From: Neptuniibacter sp. 1_MG-2023 | Lineage (GTDB): Bacteria > Pseudomonadota > Gammaproteobacteria > Pseudomonadales > Balneatricaceae | Direction: 5' to 3' | DNA length: 64,000 nucleotides | Assembly (NCBI RefSeq): GCF_030547185.1 | Contig: NZ_JAUOQR010000001.1 | Location: forward strand, 310,001-374,000 | Shown: one piece after another, positions 26,737 to 35,917 of the stretch | How positions within the stretch are numbered: position 1 is the stretch's first letter | Layout of the letters: each line of letters begins with the position of its first letter | Translations under genes and position numbers: made by a program | Notes under the pieces: model-generated | Told to the model about the DNA's origin: nothing | Seen by the model: the letters and a program-made list of their open reading frames with translations, nothing else | Databases searched by the model: none

Positions 26737-27794
26737 CACTTACTCCACGCGTGGCATCTGCTACCTGTTTTTTATTACTCACAACGCAGGCAGCTTTAGC
26801 AGAACCCAAGGCGCCTTGGACCTTAAATCTATATTTTGAAAATGATCTATTTGCTGAAACCGATCAAGACTACACTAATGGTGTACGGGCCTCTTGGGTT
26901 TCACCTAATGTGAATGATTATCTCAATGATGAGAGGCTTCCTAGTTGGGTCAGAGGTATCACCCCATACCTTCCTCTATTTGACCCAAGCGATAAAACGT
27001 CCAATCAACTACAACGCAACGTGGTTATTAGCGTTGGGCAGCAGATATATACACCCCAAGATATTGATCGTACCAGTGTTGACCCTAATGATCGCCCTTA
27101 TGCCGCTTGGTTATATGGTGGTTTGGCTTACCATAGCCGAACAAAAAACAGGATGAATACGGCTGAGCTTAATTTAGGTATTGTCGGCCCTCTCGCCTTA
27201 GGCCAAGAAGCACAAGACTTTATCCATGACATTCGCGGCTTTGAAAAATTTAAAGGCTGGGATAATCAGCTCAAGAACGAACCCGGCTTTCAGTTAGTCT
27301 ACGAACACAAAAATCGTATAGTAAAAGGGCAACTTTCCCCTTTTTTTGAATACGATACTATCATCCATGGCGGTGGCAGCTTAGGTAATGTTGCAACCTA
27401 CCTCAATGCCGGTGCTGAACTAAGATTTGGTTGGAACTTGCCACAAGATTTTGGCACATCGGCCTTACGTAGCGGCGGTGATAATAGCGCGCCGGGGTTA
27501 GGCGATGGACGTTATCAGCGAGGCAGCCGTAATCATAACCTCGGGGTACATGCTTTTATATCTATGGATGGCCGTTGGGTAGTCCAAGATATTTTCTTAG
27601 ATGGAAACACCTTCCGCGATAGTCACTCTATAGACAAAGAAAATCTTGTCGGTGAAACAGCCTTCGGTATTGCAGCTCTTTACCATGGCTGGAAAATTTC
27701 ATTTGCGCAGGTGCATCGCAGTCGAGAATTTAAAGCACAAGATGAGGGGCACTCTTTTGGCTCACTCAGCCTAAGCTACTCATACAGTATATAG
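26733..27794 (+). CDS. LpxR-like lipid A deacylase (DUF2219 family)
   Basis: LpxR is an outer-membrane beta-barrel that removes the 3'-acyloxyacyl chain from lipid A. I place the start at the GTG at 26733, which overlaps the DsbB-like stop, giving a signal peptide ending AALA and a mature protein beginning PWTLNLYFENDLFAETDQD. An upstream ATG at 26604 would run through the preceding gene and is unlikely. The conserved catalytic-type residues appear as ENDLF and DYTNG near the N-terminus. Length 353 residues, typical for the family (about 320-350). The last residue pattern SYSYSI fits an outer-membrane barrel end. Its activity on this organism's lipid A is inferred. Confidence 0.85.
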   Translation: MTLTPRVASATCFLLLTTQAALAEPKAPWTLNLYFENDLFAETDQDYTNGVRASWVSPNVNDYLNDERLPSWVRGITPYLPLFDPSDKTSNQLQRNVVISVGQQIYTPQDIDRTSVDPNDRPYAAWLYGGLAYHSRTKNRMNTAELNLGIVGPLALGQEAQDFIHDIRGFEKFKGWDNQLKNEPGFQLVYEHKNRIVKGQLSPFFEYDTIIHGGGSLGNVATYLNAGAELRFGWNLPQDFGTSALRSGGDNSAPGLGDGRYQRGSRNHNLGVHAFISMDGRWVVQDIFLDGNTFRDSHSIDKENLVGETAFGIAALYHGWKISFAQVHRSREFKAQDEGHSFGSLSLSYSYSI

Positions 27795-27830
27795 CGCGAA
27801 GTCACAGGCAAAATAGATAAAGGAGAGAGG

Positions 27831-27866
27831 CTGGATCAGCTCGTAAATACCAACGACCTGATCCAG
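27831..27866. other. Hairpin between convergent LpxR-like and OprC genes
   Basis: Perfect 9-bp arms CTGGATCAG / CTGATCCAG with an 18-nt loop between two convergent gene ends. There is no T-run after it, so it may be a weak terminator or an RNA-stabilising element. Confidence 0.5.
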
Positions 27867-27892
27867 TATATTGCAGCGTCTAGTTAGACTAA

Positions 27893-29878
27893 TTAGAAAT
27901 GAGCGCTAACTTTAACCCAGATATTTTGACCCGGCTCAGCAACCTGTACAGGATCAGTATCTAGCAGATAATCACGGCTTTCATGCAATGTATAGTCCTT
28001 ATCAAACAGGTTATCTACACCCATAGCAACCACAAAACCATTGCTGGCCGTATACTCTCCGTGCAAATTAACGAGCCCATAACCGGGTGTTTTACGTACG
28101 TCCTGTCCACCACAAGCATCGCTACTTAAACACACATCATTTTGCTGAGCGACTAGCTTCCATTCAACACCCGCTTTCCACTGCTGCTTCTGGTAATTAA
28201 GTGATGTGTTCAACTCAAGTGGAGAGATGCGCGATAGGTTTGTGTCATCGGTTGTATTTTCACCTTCCAACCAAGCAAGAGAAGACCCAAACTCTAGTGT
28301 ATCTGTTAGTTTGTATGAGAGCCCGGCTTCTAAACCGTACAAGGTGGCATCAACGTTTTTATACTGTTCAGTACCGCCTGATTTAAACCGTAAAATATAA
28401 TCATCAACACGGTTATACCAACCCGTTAATGTCCAATTCAAATCACCTTGATCACTGGCCAATACTGCTTCTAATTGGTGATGTTTTTCAGGGTCTAGCT
28501 GAGGATTACCGATCCAAGGTGTACCACTGGTTTTAGCAATATAACGTTCTGTTGCATCAGCTGTACGAACACTACGAGAGAACGTTGTTTCAATAGTATA
28601 TTGCTCATTTAAACGATGCGTCCAAGAAGCAAAACCACCTACATTATTTTCATTACTATCGATCTCAGTCGTACCATTTATCGCAGTATACTGAGACGCA
28701 GGCGTCGTCATACCAAAGGTTTCACCAGCTCTAGAAGCTGATGCTTCTACGCGGTCATAACGTACACCAGCTTTGAGCACATCATCACGGGTTAGGGCTT
28801 TTTCGCCCTCAACAAACAAACCCGTTTGATCAATAGAAACACCTGGCCACTGACTAAACGCCGCCATGCCATTCATCTTCATATAACCAATAGCTGTACG
28901 ATCATTATTTTGGATATCAGCACCAAAGGTCCAATCAATATCGGCAGCATTAGCATCAAAAACAATGCGTATACCTTCTGTATCTGAGCTTGAAGGCACA
29001 CCCATCATACTGTTTTCCATTAAATGGATAACATCCGATTTATACGCTTCTACTTTTAACTGACGCAATGCACCTTGAGTAAATTGATGCTCAAGTTTGA
29101 TACGCGAATTTTCCGCATCGGCATAAGGACTATCCATCTGTGCGCCGGGGAAAAGTACATCTTCCTCATCAACTTTTTCAAAGCTCGCTTGCAACGTTGT
29201 ATTTTCACCTAAACGAATACCCGCCAAAATCGCATTTGATTGGCTGTCATATTTAGACTCAACTTCGTTACCCGCACCATCCTCATAATTCTCAGATTCA
29301 CCTTCATGAGCAATAAAGCGGATATAACCATCATCATTACCCGCCTTAATATCTGCACCTAGCTCCCACTGCTCACCATTTCCACGATAGCTACCTGAAA
29401 TATCCGCGTTATAACCTTTCTCATCAATCATCGGCCAATCACGTTCAAACAAAACCGTACCGCCTGAACCACCGCCACCATAAATCACAGTGCGGTTACC
29501 TTTTATTACCGTTACACGATCATAACTATCAACGGAGGTATAAGCGGTTGGCGGATCCATGCGGTTTGGACAACCACCGTGAATATAACCACCGTCCAAT
29601 AAAATATTTAACTGAGTTTCTTTCTGACCACGAATCACTGGATCTAATGCTCGCCCGCCCATACGCACAGCCGACACACCGGTAATACTTTGTAGTAGCT
29701 CACCACCATCGGATACAGGCGAAGCTTTAACACCTGAAGTAGACTTACTAACCGTTGTCTCTAATGAAGGTAAACCTTGGTTAATCTCAATAACCATATT
29801 TTGATCAGACTCATGGCCCGCCTGAGCCAATTGGGAGACAGACGCTGCCACCATCAACGATATAATTTTCTTTTTCAC
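27893..29878 (-). CDS. oprC: TonB-dependent copper receptor (OprC family)
   Basis: An outer-membrane TonB-dependent receptor of 661 residues, with signal peptide (1-20). The plug domain (about 35-165) carries the OprC/NosA pattern SITGVSAVRMGGRALDPVIRG, then HGGCPNRMDPPTAY with the Cys and Met that bind copper in the P. aeruginosa OprC family, and SYDRVTVIKG-GGGGSGGTVLFERD. The beta-barrel follows to the C-terminal aromatic VKVSAHF. The gene likely imports copper or sits in the periplasmic nitrous oxide reductase supply pathway, which is not visible here. It has a single-gene transcript and no obvious Fur or Cue-type box. Confidence 0.9.
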   Translation of the reverse strand: MKKKIISLMVAASVSQLAQAGHESDQNMVIEINQGLPSLETTVSKSTSGVKASPVSDGGELLQSITGVSAVRMGGRALDPVIRGQKETQLNILLDGGYIHGGCPNRMDPPTAYTSVDSYDRVTVIKGNRTVIYGGGGSGGTVLFERDWPMIDEKGYNADISGSYRGNGEQWELGADIKAGNDDGYIRFIAHEGESENYEDGAGNEVESKYDSQSNAILAGIRLGENTTLQASFEKVDEEDVLFPGAQMDSPYADAENSRIKLEHQFTQGALRQLKVEAYKSDVIHLMENSMMGVPSSSDTEGIRIVFDANAADIDWTFGADIQNNDRTAIGYMKMNGMAAFSQWPGVSIDQTGLFVEGEKALTRDDVLKAGVRYDRVEASASRAGETFGMTTPASQYTAINGTTEIDSNENNVGGFASWTHRLNEQYTIETTFSRSVRTADATERYIAKTSGTPWIGNPQLDPEKHHQLEAVLASDQGDLNWTLTGWYNRVDDYILRFKSGGTEQYKNVDATLYGLEAGLSYKLTDTLEFGSSLAWLEGENTTDDTNLSRISPLELNTSLNYQKQQWKAGVEWKLVAQQNDVCLSSDACGGQDVRKTPGYGLVNLHGEYTASNGFVVAMGVDNLFDKDYTLHESRDYLLDTDPVQVAEPGQNIWVKVSAHF

Positions 29879-30000
29879 AGGTTCACCTTAATAAACTTTC
29901 ATTAGAAACAACTAAATTGCGCGAATTCTAATAGAACAGAGTCAAAAAAGGGATGTGACACAGTGTCGCAGACTTAAGCCGTAAATTGACCTTAACAACA

Positions 30001-30052
30001 ATATTCCGAAATATTCCGAATAAGAGAAAAAAGTTTCCTAAAGTAAACTTTT
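30001..30052 (+). promoter_or_regulatory. Repeat and palindrome upstream of gcvP
   Basis: Two perfect tandem 10-bp copies of ATATTCCGAA (30001-30020), one helical turn apart, are followed by AAAAGTTT-N8-AAACTTTT (30029-30052). They lie 105-155 bp ahead of gcvP and are candidate regulator sites. No glycine riboswitch pattern is present. Confidence 0.45.
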
Positions 30053-30155
30053 GTCGTTTACCTCTCACAAGCATAGAAAAAAACAGGTATGATTAGCCCA
30101 AATTTTGAGCACTTTTTTCTAAATAAATAAGCAACTGATTACAGGTAATTAAAAG

Positions 30156-33059
30156 ATGCCGTTACAGAATCAGACTCCACTATCTACGCTGGAGCAAAAA
30201 GATGCGTTCATCGCACGTCATATTGGCCCCTCTGCCGCAGAACAAAAGGCTATGCTGGACGAACTGGGTGTAGCTGACCTTGATCAGTTAATAGAGCAGA
30301 CCGTTCCCGAGTCGATCAAAGTAACGTCCCCGATCGCACTTGATGATAGCCGTACCGAAGATGAAGTTCTGGCTTACCTTAAATCCGTTGCCCAAAAGAA
30401 TAAGATCAACACATCAATGATAGGTATGGGTTACACCGATACCATCGTGCCTAATGTAATTTTACGTAATGTATTGGAAAATCCGGGTTGGTATACAGCC
30501 TATACTCCCTACCAACCGGAAGTATCCCAAGGCCGTTTAGAAGCGATTCTTAACTTCCAAACCATGATTCTTGACCTAACCGGTTTAGATCTAGCAAACG
30601 CCTCTCTGCTTGATGAAGCAACCGCGGCCGCTGAAGCGATGACACTGTGTAAACGTATGTCAAAAGCGAAAAAGGCAAATACCTTCCTCGTTGACAAAAA
30701 CGTACACCCACAAAATATCAGCGTTATACAAACCCGCGCCGAACCACTCGGTTATGACGTAGTTGTAGGTGATGTAGCTGAACTGGTCGATCAACATGAA
30801 TTTTTTGGTGTATTAGTTCAGTACCCTGGCACAACAGGCGACATCAACGACTACGCGGAACTGGTTGAAAAAGTACACGCGAAGAAAGCGCTGTTCTGTG
30901 CAGCGGCAGACATCATGAGCTTAGTCCTACTTAAATCACCCGGCGAACTTGGTGCTGACGTGGTATTTGGTTGTGCTCAACGTTTTGGTGTACCTATGGG
31001 ATACGGTGGCCCACATGCGGCTTACTTTGCAACCCGTGATGCTTACAAACGTTCTGTACCCGGCCGTATTATCGGTGTTTCTATCGATGCCCGCGGTAAT
31101 AAAGCCCTACGTATGGCGATGCAAACCCGTGAACAACATATTCGCCGCGAGAAAGCCACGTCAAATATCTGTACTGCGCAAGTACTGCTGGCCAATATGG
31201 CCTCGTTTTACGCGGTTTACCACGGCCCAGACGGTCTTAAAACCATTGCAAGCCGTATCCACCGTCTAACCGATATCCTCGCAAAAGGCCTACAGTCCAA
31301 AGGCGTTAAGCTGCTAAATAACAGCTGGTTTGATACCCTTACACTGGAAGTAGACAACGCAGAAACGGTCTATCAAGCAGCCCTTGATGCAGGTATTAAC
31401 CTACGCAAGGTTAGCGACACTCAATTAGGCATAACCTGTGACGAATGCACGAACCGTGAAATTATCAATACCTTATGGAACTGCATTTTAGGTGAAGGCC
31501 ATGGGCTTGATATTGAAGCGATAGATGCCGACCTAACGGCCAAAGGTTCTAACTCTATACCTGCTGCGCTGGTACGTGAATCAGCGATCCTTCAGCACCC
31601 CGTTTTTAACAGCTATCACAGTGAAACTGAGATGCTGCGCTACCTTAAGAAACTAGAAAACAAAGATATCTCCCTCACGCACAGCATGATCGCGTTAGGT
31701 TCATGCACCATGAAACTCAACGCAACCGCAGAGATGATCCCAGTGACTTGGCCTGAATTTGGTCAACTGCACCCCTTTGCACCGATTGATCAAGCACAGG
31801 GCTATAAACAACTGATTGATGAACTGGAAGATCAGCTAAAAGCGATCACAGGGTTTGATGCCATCTGCATGCAGCCTAACTCCGGCGCTCAAGGGGAATA
31901 TACCGGCCTACTGGCTATCCGTAAATTCCACCAATCAAATGGCGATCACCACCGCAATATCTGCCTAATCCCAACCTCTGCCCACGGTACCAACCCTGCG
32001 TCTGCAGCCCTTGCTGATATGAAAGTCGTGCTGGTTAGCTGTGATGATAAAGGTAACGTTGATGTTGCGGATATGCGCGCTAAAGCGGAACAACATAAAG
32101 ATGACCTTGCCTGCCTAATGATTACCTACCCATCTACACACGGTGTATATGAGGAAAGTATTTGTGAGATATGCGACATCATCCATGAGAACGGCGGACA
32201 AGTTTACATGGACGGCGCTAACCTAAACGCACAGGTGGCAGTCAGCCAGCCTGCAGCCATTGGTGCCGATGTCTCCCATATGAACCTACACAAAACCTTC
32301 TGTATTCCTCATGGCGGCGGTGGCCCAGGTATGGGACCTATCGGTGTTAAAGCGCACCTAGCACCCTTTGTTGCCAACCACCCAGTACAACCGATTGAAG
32401 GGCCTAACCCTGAAAATGGCGCAGTCTCCGCAGCCCCTTGGGGTAGCGCATCAATTTTACCAATCTCTTGGGTCTATATCGCCTTAATGGGCGGCACCGG
32501 CCTTCGTGCAGCTACGGAAAATGCCATCCTAAACGCTAACTACTTAGCGAAGAAACTAGGCGAGCACTACCCTGTTCTTTACGCAGGCCGTAATGATCGT
32601 GTTGCCCACGAGTGCATCATTGATATACGCCCGCTAAAAGAGCTATCAGGTATCACTGAGGAAGATGTATCTAAGCGTCTAATGGACTTTGGTTTCCATG
32701 CCCCAACTATGTCGTTCCCTGTGGCAGGCACTTTAATGATCGAGCCAACCGAATCTGAATCTAAAGCAGAGTTGGATCGTTTTATCGAAGCAATGGTCAC
32801 CATTCGCGAAGAGATCAGCCAAGTGCAAGATGGCACAATGGACGCGGAGAATAACCCGCTAAAGCATGCGCCTCATACACTGGAAGATCTTATCGATCCA
32901 AACTGGGATCGCCCATACAGCGTGGCTCAAGCCGCCTTCCCTGTTAAACGCCTAAAAGACAGCAAAATCTGGCCAACCGTTAACCGTATCGACAACGTAT
33001 ACGGCGACCGCAACCTATTTTGCTCATGCCTTCCGGTAGAGGATTACGCTGAAGGGTAA
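30156..33059 (+). CDS. gcvP: Glycine dehydrogenase (decarboxylating), P-protein
   Basis: The P-protein of the glycine cleavage system decarboxylates glycine with PLP and passes the aminomethyl group to the H-protein lipoate. The 967-residue protein is the single-chain form, with two homologous halves. The PLP Lys is in [23 protein letters not shown] (Lys about residue 713), and the N-terminal [16 protein letters not shown] segment is typical. The length is normal (E. coli 957). gcvT and gcvH are not next to it. A strong terminator follows at 33178-33204, and three copies of a short direct repeat lie between stop and terminator. Confidence 0.97.
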   Translation: MPLQNQTPLSTLEQKDAFIARHIGPSAAEQKAMLDELGVADLDQLIEQTVPESIKVTSPIALDDSRTEDEVLAYLKSVAQKNKINTSMIGMGYTDTIVPNVILRNVLENPGWYTAYTPYQPEVSQGRLEAILNFQTMILDLTGLDLANASLLDEATAAAEAMTLCKRMSKAKKANTFLVDKNVHPQNISVIQTRAEPLGYDVVVGDVAELVDQHEFFGVLVQYPGTTGDINDYAELVEKVHAKKALFCAAADIMSLVLLKSPGELGADVVFGCAQRFGVPMGYGGPHAAYFATRDAYKRSVPGRIIGVSIDARGNKALRMAMQTREQHIRREKATSNICTAQVLLANMASFYAVYHGPDGLKTIASRIHRLTDILAKGLQSKGVKLLNNSWFDTLTLEVDNAETVYQAALDAGINLRKVSDTQLGITCDECTNREIINTLWNCILGEGHGLDIEAIDADLTAKGSNSIPAALVRESAILQHPVFNSYHSETEMLRYLKKLENKDISLTHSMIALGSCTMKLNATAEMIPVTWPEFGQLHPFAPIDQAQGYKQLIDELEDQLKAITGFDAICMQPNSGAQGEYTGLLAIRKFHQSNGDHHRNICLIPTSAHGTNPASAALADMKVVLVSCDDKGNVDVADMRAKAEQHKDDLACLMITYPSTHGVYEESICEICDIIHENGGQVYMDGANLNAQVAVSQPAAIGADVSHMNLHKTFCIPHGGGGPGMGPIGVKAHLAPFVANHPVQPIEGPNPENGAVSAAPWGSASILPISWVYIALMGGTGLRAATENAILNANYLAKKLGEHYPVLYAGRNDRVAHECIIDIRPLKELSGITEEDVSKRLMDFGFHAPTMSFPVAGTLMIEPTESESKAELDRFIEAMVTIREEISQVQDGTMDAENNPLKHAPHTLEDLIDPNWDRPYSVAQAAFPVKRLKDSKIWPTVNRIDNVYGDRNLFCSCLPVEDYAEG

Positions 33060-33075
33060 TTTATTTGTCGGTTTA

Positions 33076-33131
33076 CAATAAAGATTGTGAATCGACATTA
33101 AAGATTGTGAATTTCAATAAAGATTGTGAAA
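33076..33131. repeat. Triple direct repeat in the gcvP 3' region
   Basis: A 17-bp unit CAATAAAGATTGTGAAT occurs three times, near 33076, 33096 and 33115 (spacing 20 and 19 bp), with one or two changes. It lies between the gcvP stop and its terminator. It may be a binding site or a slipped duplication. Confidence 0.8.
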
Positions 33132-33177
33132 ACATCTCCGGATAAATTAGGAAAATGTTTACAATGGCGTTGAAATT

Positions 33178-33204
33178 AAAAAATGGGCCTGACGGCCCAT
33201 TTTT
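33178..33204. terminator. Bidirectional terminator after gcvP
   Basis: AAAAAATGGGCC, loop TGAC, GGCCCATTTTT, a GC-rich stem flanked by A and T runs, 120 bp after the gcvP stop. Confidence 0.93.
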
Positions 33205-33248
33205 CGTTTAGAGCAAGTAAATATGTTATCAGGAAGCATTGTTGTTAA

Positions 33249-33269
33249 TTACCACGCCGAGCGTGGTAA
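33249..33269. repeat. REP-like palindrome, left of HlyU-family gene
   Basis: TTACCACGC-CGA-GCGTGGTAA is a perfect 9-bp-arm palindrome followed by CGAG. It resembles the one at 33691-33709 in inverted orientation and the widespread REP motif with core CCCACGC. Confidence 0.65.
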
Positions 33270-33406
33270 CGAGATACGAGACAGAAACACTGCAACTTAA
33301 GTCTATATCCAGTTGTACAAAAAGTAGTCATTTGGTACTGAGGTTATTCCACTTTTCTCTAACAATGCTCATAGTGTCGAAAACAATAAAATATAGGAGC
33401 ATCGTT

Positions 33407-33667
33407 ATGAGTCTACTTGGGTCAATTAAATCTCTGTTTTCACCTCTGCCGGATGGCGCCATTCGTTATAAAGGCTACACCATTGCGGCCCTACCAGAGG
33501 AAGAGTTTGGTCGGTACCGGTTGCATGCAGTCATCAGCAAAAAGAAGAATCACCGTAGCTATACCCTGATTGACCGTGTTGCGGATAAGCAAAACTGTAT
33601 AACACTGACGCATCAAAAAGCGAAAAGGCTCATTGATCAAAAAGGCGATAAGATCTTCGCCCATTAA
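33407..33667 (+). CDS. HlyU-family protein (PF10115-like)
   Basis: An 86-residue cytosolic protein. The ATG at 33407 has AGGAG 7 bp upstream; an extension to 33239 is possible but is unlikely to be translated. The pattern (short Ser/Leu-rich N-terminus, IRYKGYTIAALPEEE, GRYRLHAVISK and the end KAKRLIDQKGDKIF) matches HlyU-like small proteins of proteobacteria. Despite the name, these are not the ArsR-type Vibrio HlyU regulator, and their function is unknown. REP-like palindromes flank the gene on both sides. Confidence 0.7.
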   Translation: MSLLGSIKSLFSPLPDGAIRYKGYTIAALPEEEFGRYRLHAVISKKKNHRSYTLIDRVADKQNCITLTHQKAKRLIDQKGDKIFAH

Positions 33668-33690
33668 ACACTAAAAGCTTTCCTCCTCGT

Positions 33691-33709
33691 TCCCATGCTC
33701 TGCGTGGGA
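33691..33709. repeat. REP-like palindrome, right of HlyU-family gene
   Basis: TCCCATGC-TCT-GCGTGGGA, stem with one G-T wobble, preceded by CTCGT. Together with 33249-33269 it forms an inverted pair about 440 bp apart around one small gene. Confidence 0.65.
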
Positions 33710-33801
33710 GCAAAATAATTCTGTCACTTTTGCCTATTGCTGAAAATACTAGGGGGATGATACTGTCAAAAATAAAAAATATTATATCGAAGGGATAGGT
33801 T

Positions 33802-34665
33802 TTGGGAATAATGGATAACCCTTATGTGTTAATCGGGCTGTCGGTCATTATGCATGTGACTTGGAACTTGCTGGCACGCCACGTTAATTCACGCGCAAAT
33901 TACCTCTGGTGGGGGCTACTTTCCCACTGCGTCATACTGGGACCTTTTGCACTTTGGCATCTTATTCTCAATGCTCAATGGGAATGGCCTTTAGTCGCCG
34001 CTATGGCGGTAACTGCATGCGCTAATATTTTCTACTTCGTCTCTTTACGGCGCGCCTACCACTATGCGCCTGTCTCTTTAGTTTACCCACTGGCGCGTAG
34101 CTCACCTTTATTAATTGCTTTATGGTCTTTCCTATTCTTTGGCAACAGCTTTAGTCCATTTGAGCTGTTTGCTATTTTGGTAAGCGTTGTAGGACTTTGG
34201 GTTGTAGGATCTTCCTCTAAGGTTGGAGATACAAAGAAAGCATTGCCTTGGACATTTGCTGCGGCGCTTGGAACTAGTATTTACTCGTTAAGCGATAAAG
34301 TGGCGGTCGCTTATATTCCCGGTTTTGCCGAACAATTAGGTTTTATCACTATTGGTTATTTATGCGCATTTATTGGCTTAACGCTGATTCAACATCGTGA
34401 AAGTAAGCGGTGGGTACCGGCAGAACGCCCTTCACTGTTTTATATAATTTTAGGTGGCTGCTGTATAGGCACCTCTTATGCGCTCGTGGTGAGAGCCATG
34501 GGCTTAATGCCTGCGGCCCATGTTGTATCCTTTACCAATGCGGGCATCATTTTAGCGGTGTTATTCTCTATTTTTGTTTTCCATGAAAAGGATCATTGGC
34601 AGAAACGACTGCTCGGCGCCATTATTGTTAGTGCAGGTTTAGTCTTACTTTATTGGGGTGCTTAG
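33802..34665 (+). CDS. EamA/DMT-family transporter
   Basis: A 287-residue inner-membrane protein with about ten helices in two EamA repeats (about 5-135 and 145-285). The repeat signatures are LVYPLARSSPLLIALWSFLFFG in the first and HVVSFTNAGIILAVLFSIFVFHE in the second. The start may be TTG 33802 (AGGGA 6 bp upstream) or ATG 33811. Such proteins export amino acids or other metabolites; the substrate is unknown. It follows a REP-like element and has no evident operon partner. Confidence 0.88.
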   Translation: MGIMDNPYVLIGLSVIMHVTWNLLARHVNSRANYLWWGLLSHCVILGPFALWHLILNAQWEWPLVAAMAVTACANIFYFVSLRRAYHYAPVSLVYPLARSSPLLIALWSFLFFGNSFSPFELFAILVSVVGLWVVGSSSKVGDTKKALPWTFAAALGTSIYSLSDKVAVAYIPGFAEQLGFITIGYLCAFIGLTLIQHRESKRWVPAERPSLFYIILGGCCIGTSYALVVRAMGLMPAAHVVSFTNAGIILAVLFSIFVFHEKDHWQKRLLGAIIVSAGLVLLYWGA

Positions 34666-34882
34666 TACTCAATAGCATTGATACTTTAAAGCACCAAGCT
34701 AAGAACAAATTATAGTGAGTCAATCGGAAGCCAATCAAGCTTAGCTAAAACACAGAGTGAGCGATTATTGTTTAAGATCAGCCTATTCACAAAAAAAGAA
34801 AGACAACGCTATTAATATTTTTCCACTCTCTTCATCTCCTATATGATGTTCCCCATTAGCGTTTTGAAGTAAAGGTCCCCCG

Positions 34883-35830
34883 ATGAAGATTGAGACACCG
34901 ATAAAATCACTTTTATTACTTAGCATATTAAGCTTCCCAGTATCTGCCAGCAATGAATATGCAGGGGCAGCACATGTCATCAAAGGCGGTGCTGAAGTTA
35001 AAACCCAAACTTTATTTAGCTGTGAGAATGGGCGATCTCGTTTATCGCCTATAGGTGTAAAATCTATTAATGATCACTCATTTACGGTACCAGCTAAGGT
35101 TCAATATGAAGCTGATAAATTTGCCAGCAATCTTTATGATGAGTGCTCTAATGTAGTACCCAGCTCCTTAGCTGAAGTTGATCTATCTTCAGTCCCCGTC
35201 ATTGAAGTCGATCAAGAGGGTGAGGTCATTACCGGTTATATATTTGCTGATAATTACTTTGAGCTATTTATTAATGGCAAGCTCATTGGTGTTGATCCTG
35301 TACCTTTCACACCGTTCAATTCCAATATTGTAAGATTCAAAGTTAAAACGCCGTACGACATTGCGATTAAAGTTGTCGACTGGGAGGAAAACTCAGGTTT
35401 AGGTAGTGAGAATAACCGCGGAAAACGCTTTTTCCCTGGAGATGGTGGGCTCATTGCAAGTTTCTCTGATGGTACTAAAACCAATGCAGACTGGTCCGCC
35501 CAAACCTTTTATACAGCCCCAATTTATGACTTAAGCTGCGTAGAAGAGGTTGGCGAGCAACGTATGACTAAAACCTGTGATACCAGCGGTCGCGATGAAT
35601 ATATTGAAACCTACTCATTGCATTGGGATATCCCATCAAACTGGGAATCAAGCGACAGCTATTTATCTTGGCCTAAATCCGTAGAATTCACGGAAGATGA
35701 GATCGGTGTTAATAACAAAAAAGCCTACATGAATTTCCGTGAGAAATTTACTGGGACAGGCGCTTCGTTTATTTGGTCAAGCAATGTAATTTTGGATAAC
35801 CTCGTATTATTCAGATATCACGTAAAATAA
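34883..35830 (+). CDS. Predicted secreted protein of unknown function
   Basis: A 315-residue protein with a signal peptide (about 1-22, ending VSA). The centre (about 115-160, ITGYIFADNYFELFINGKLIGVD) has the look of a galactose-binding-like beta-sandwich strand pair with the sequence ADNYFELFINGK. The C-terminal half (about 160-315) holds FFPGDGGLIASFSDGT and two Cys that may form a disulfide. I do not recognise a named family, but it appears to be a secreted or periplasmic carbohydrate-binding-type protein; this is inference. It has a signal-peptide start, stands alone and ends in a strong terminator. Confidence 0.6.
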   Translation: MKIETPIKSLLLLSILSFPVSASNEYAGAAHVIKGGAEVKTQTLFSCENGRSRLSPIGVKSINDHSFTVPAKVQYEADKFASNLYDECSNVVPSSLAEVDLSSVPVIEVDQEGEVITGYIFADNYFELFINGKLIGVDPVPFTPFNSNIVRFKVKTPYDIAIKVVDWEENSGLGSENNRGKRFFPGDGGLIASFSDGTKTNADWSAQTFYTAPIYDLSCVEEVGEQRMTKTCDTSGRDEYIETYSLHWDIPSNWESSDSYLSWPKSVEFTEDEIGVNNKKAYMNFREKFTGTGASFIWSSNVILDNLVLFRYHVK

Positions 35831-35860
35831 ATAAGCTCTCCCAAATATCGATTTATAAAA

Positions 35861-35889
35861 AAAATGACATGCACTAGGCATGTCATTTT
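35861..35889. terminator. Bidirectional terminator between convergent genes
   Basis: Perfect 12-bp arms AAAATGACATGC / GCATGTCATTTT with loop ACTAG, between the secreted protein gene and the allophanate hydrolase gene. Confidence 0.9.
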
Positions 35890-35917
35890 CGTTAACGCTT
35901 AGCTATCGATTATCAGC

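Noticed and set aside
29879-30155. Glycine riboswitch ahead of gcvP
   Set aside because: The region is too short and lacks the conserved tandem aptamer core. Only repeats and a palindrome are seen.
33239-33406. Longer N-terminus for the HlyU-family protein
   Set aside because: It spans a REP-like palindrome and lacks the conserved start. The ATG at 33407 has a good ribosome site.
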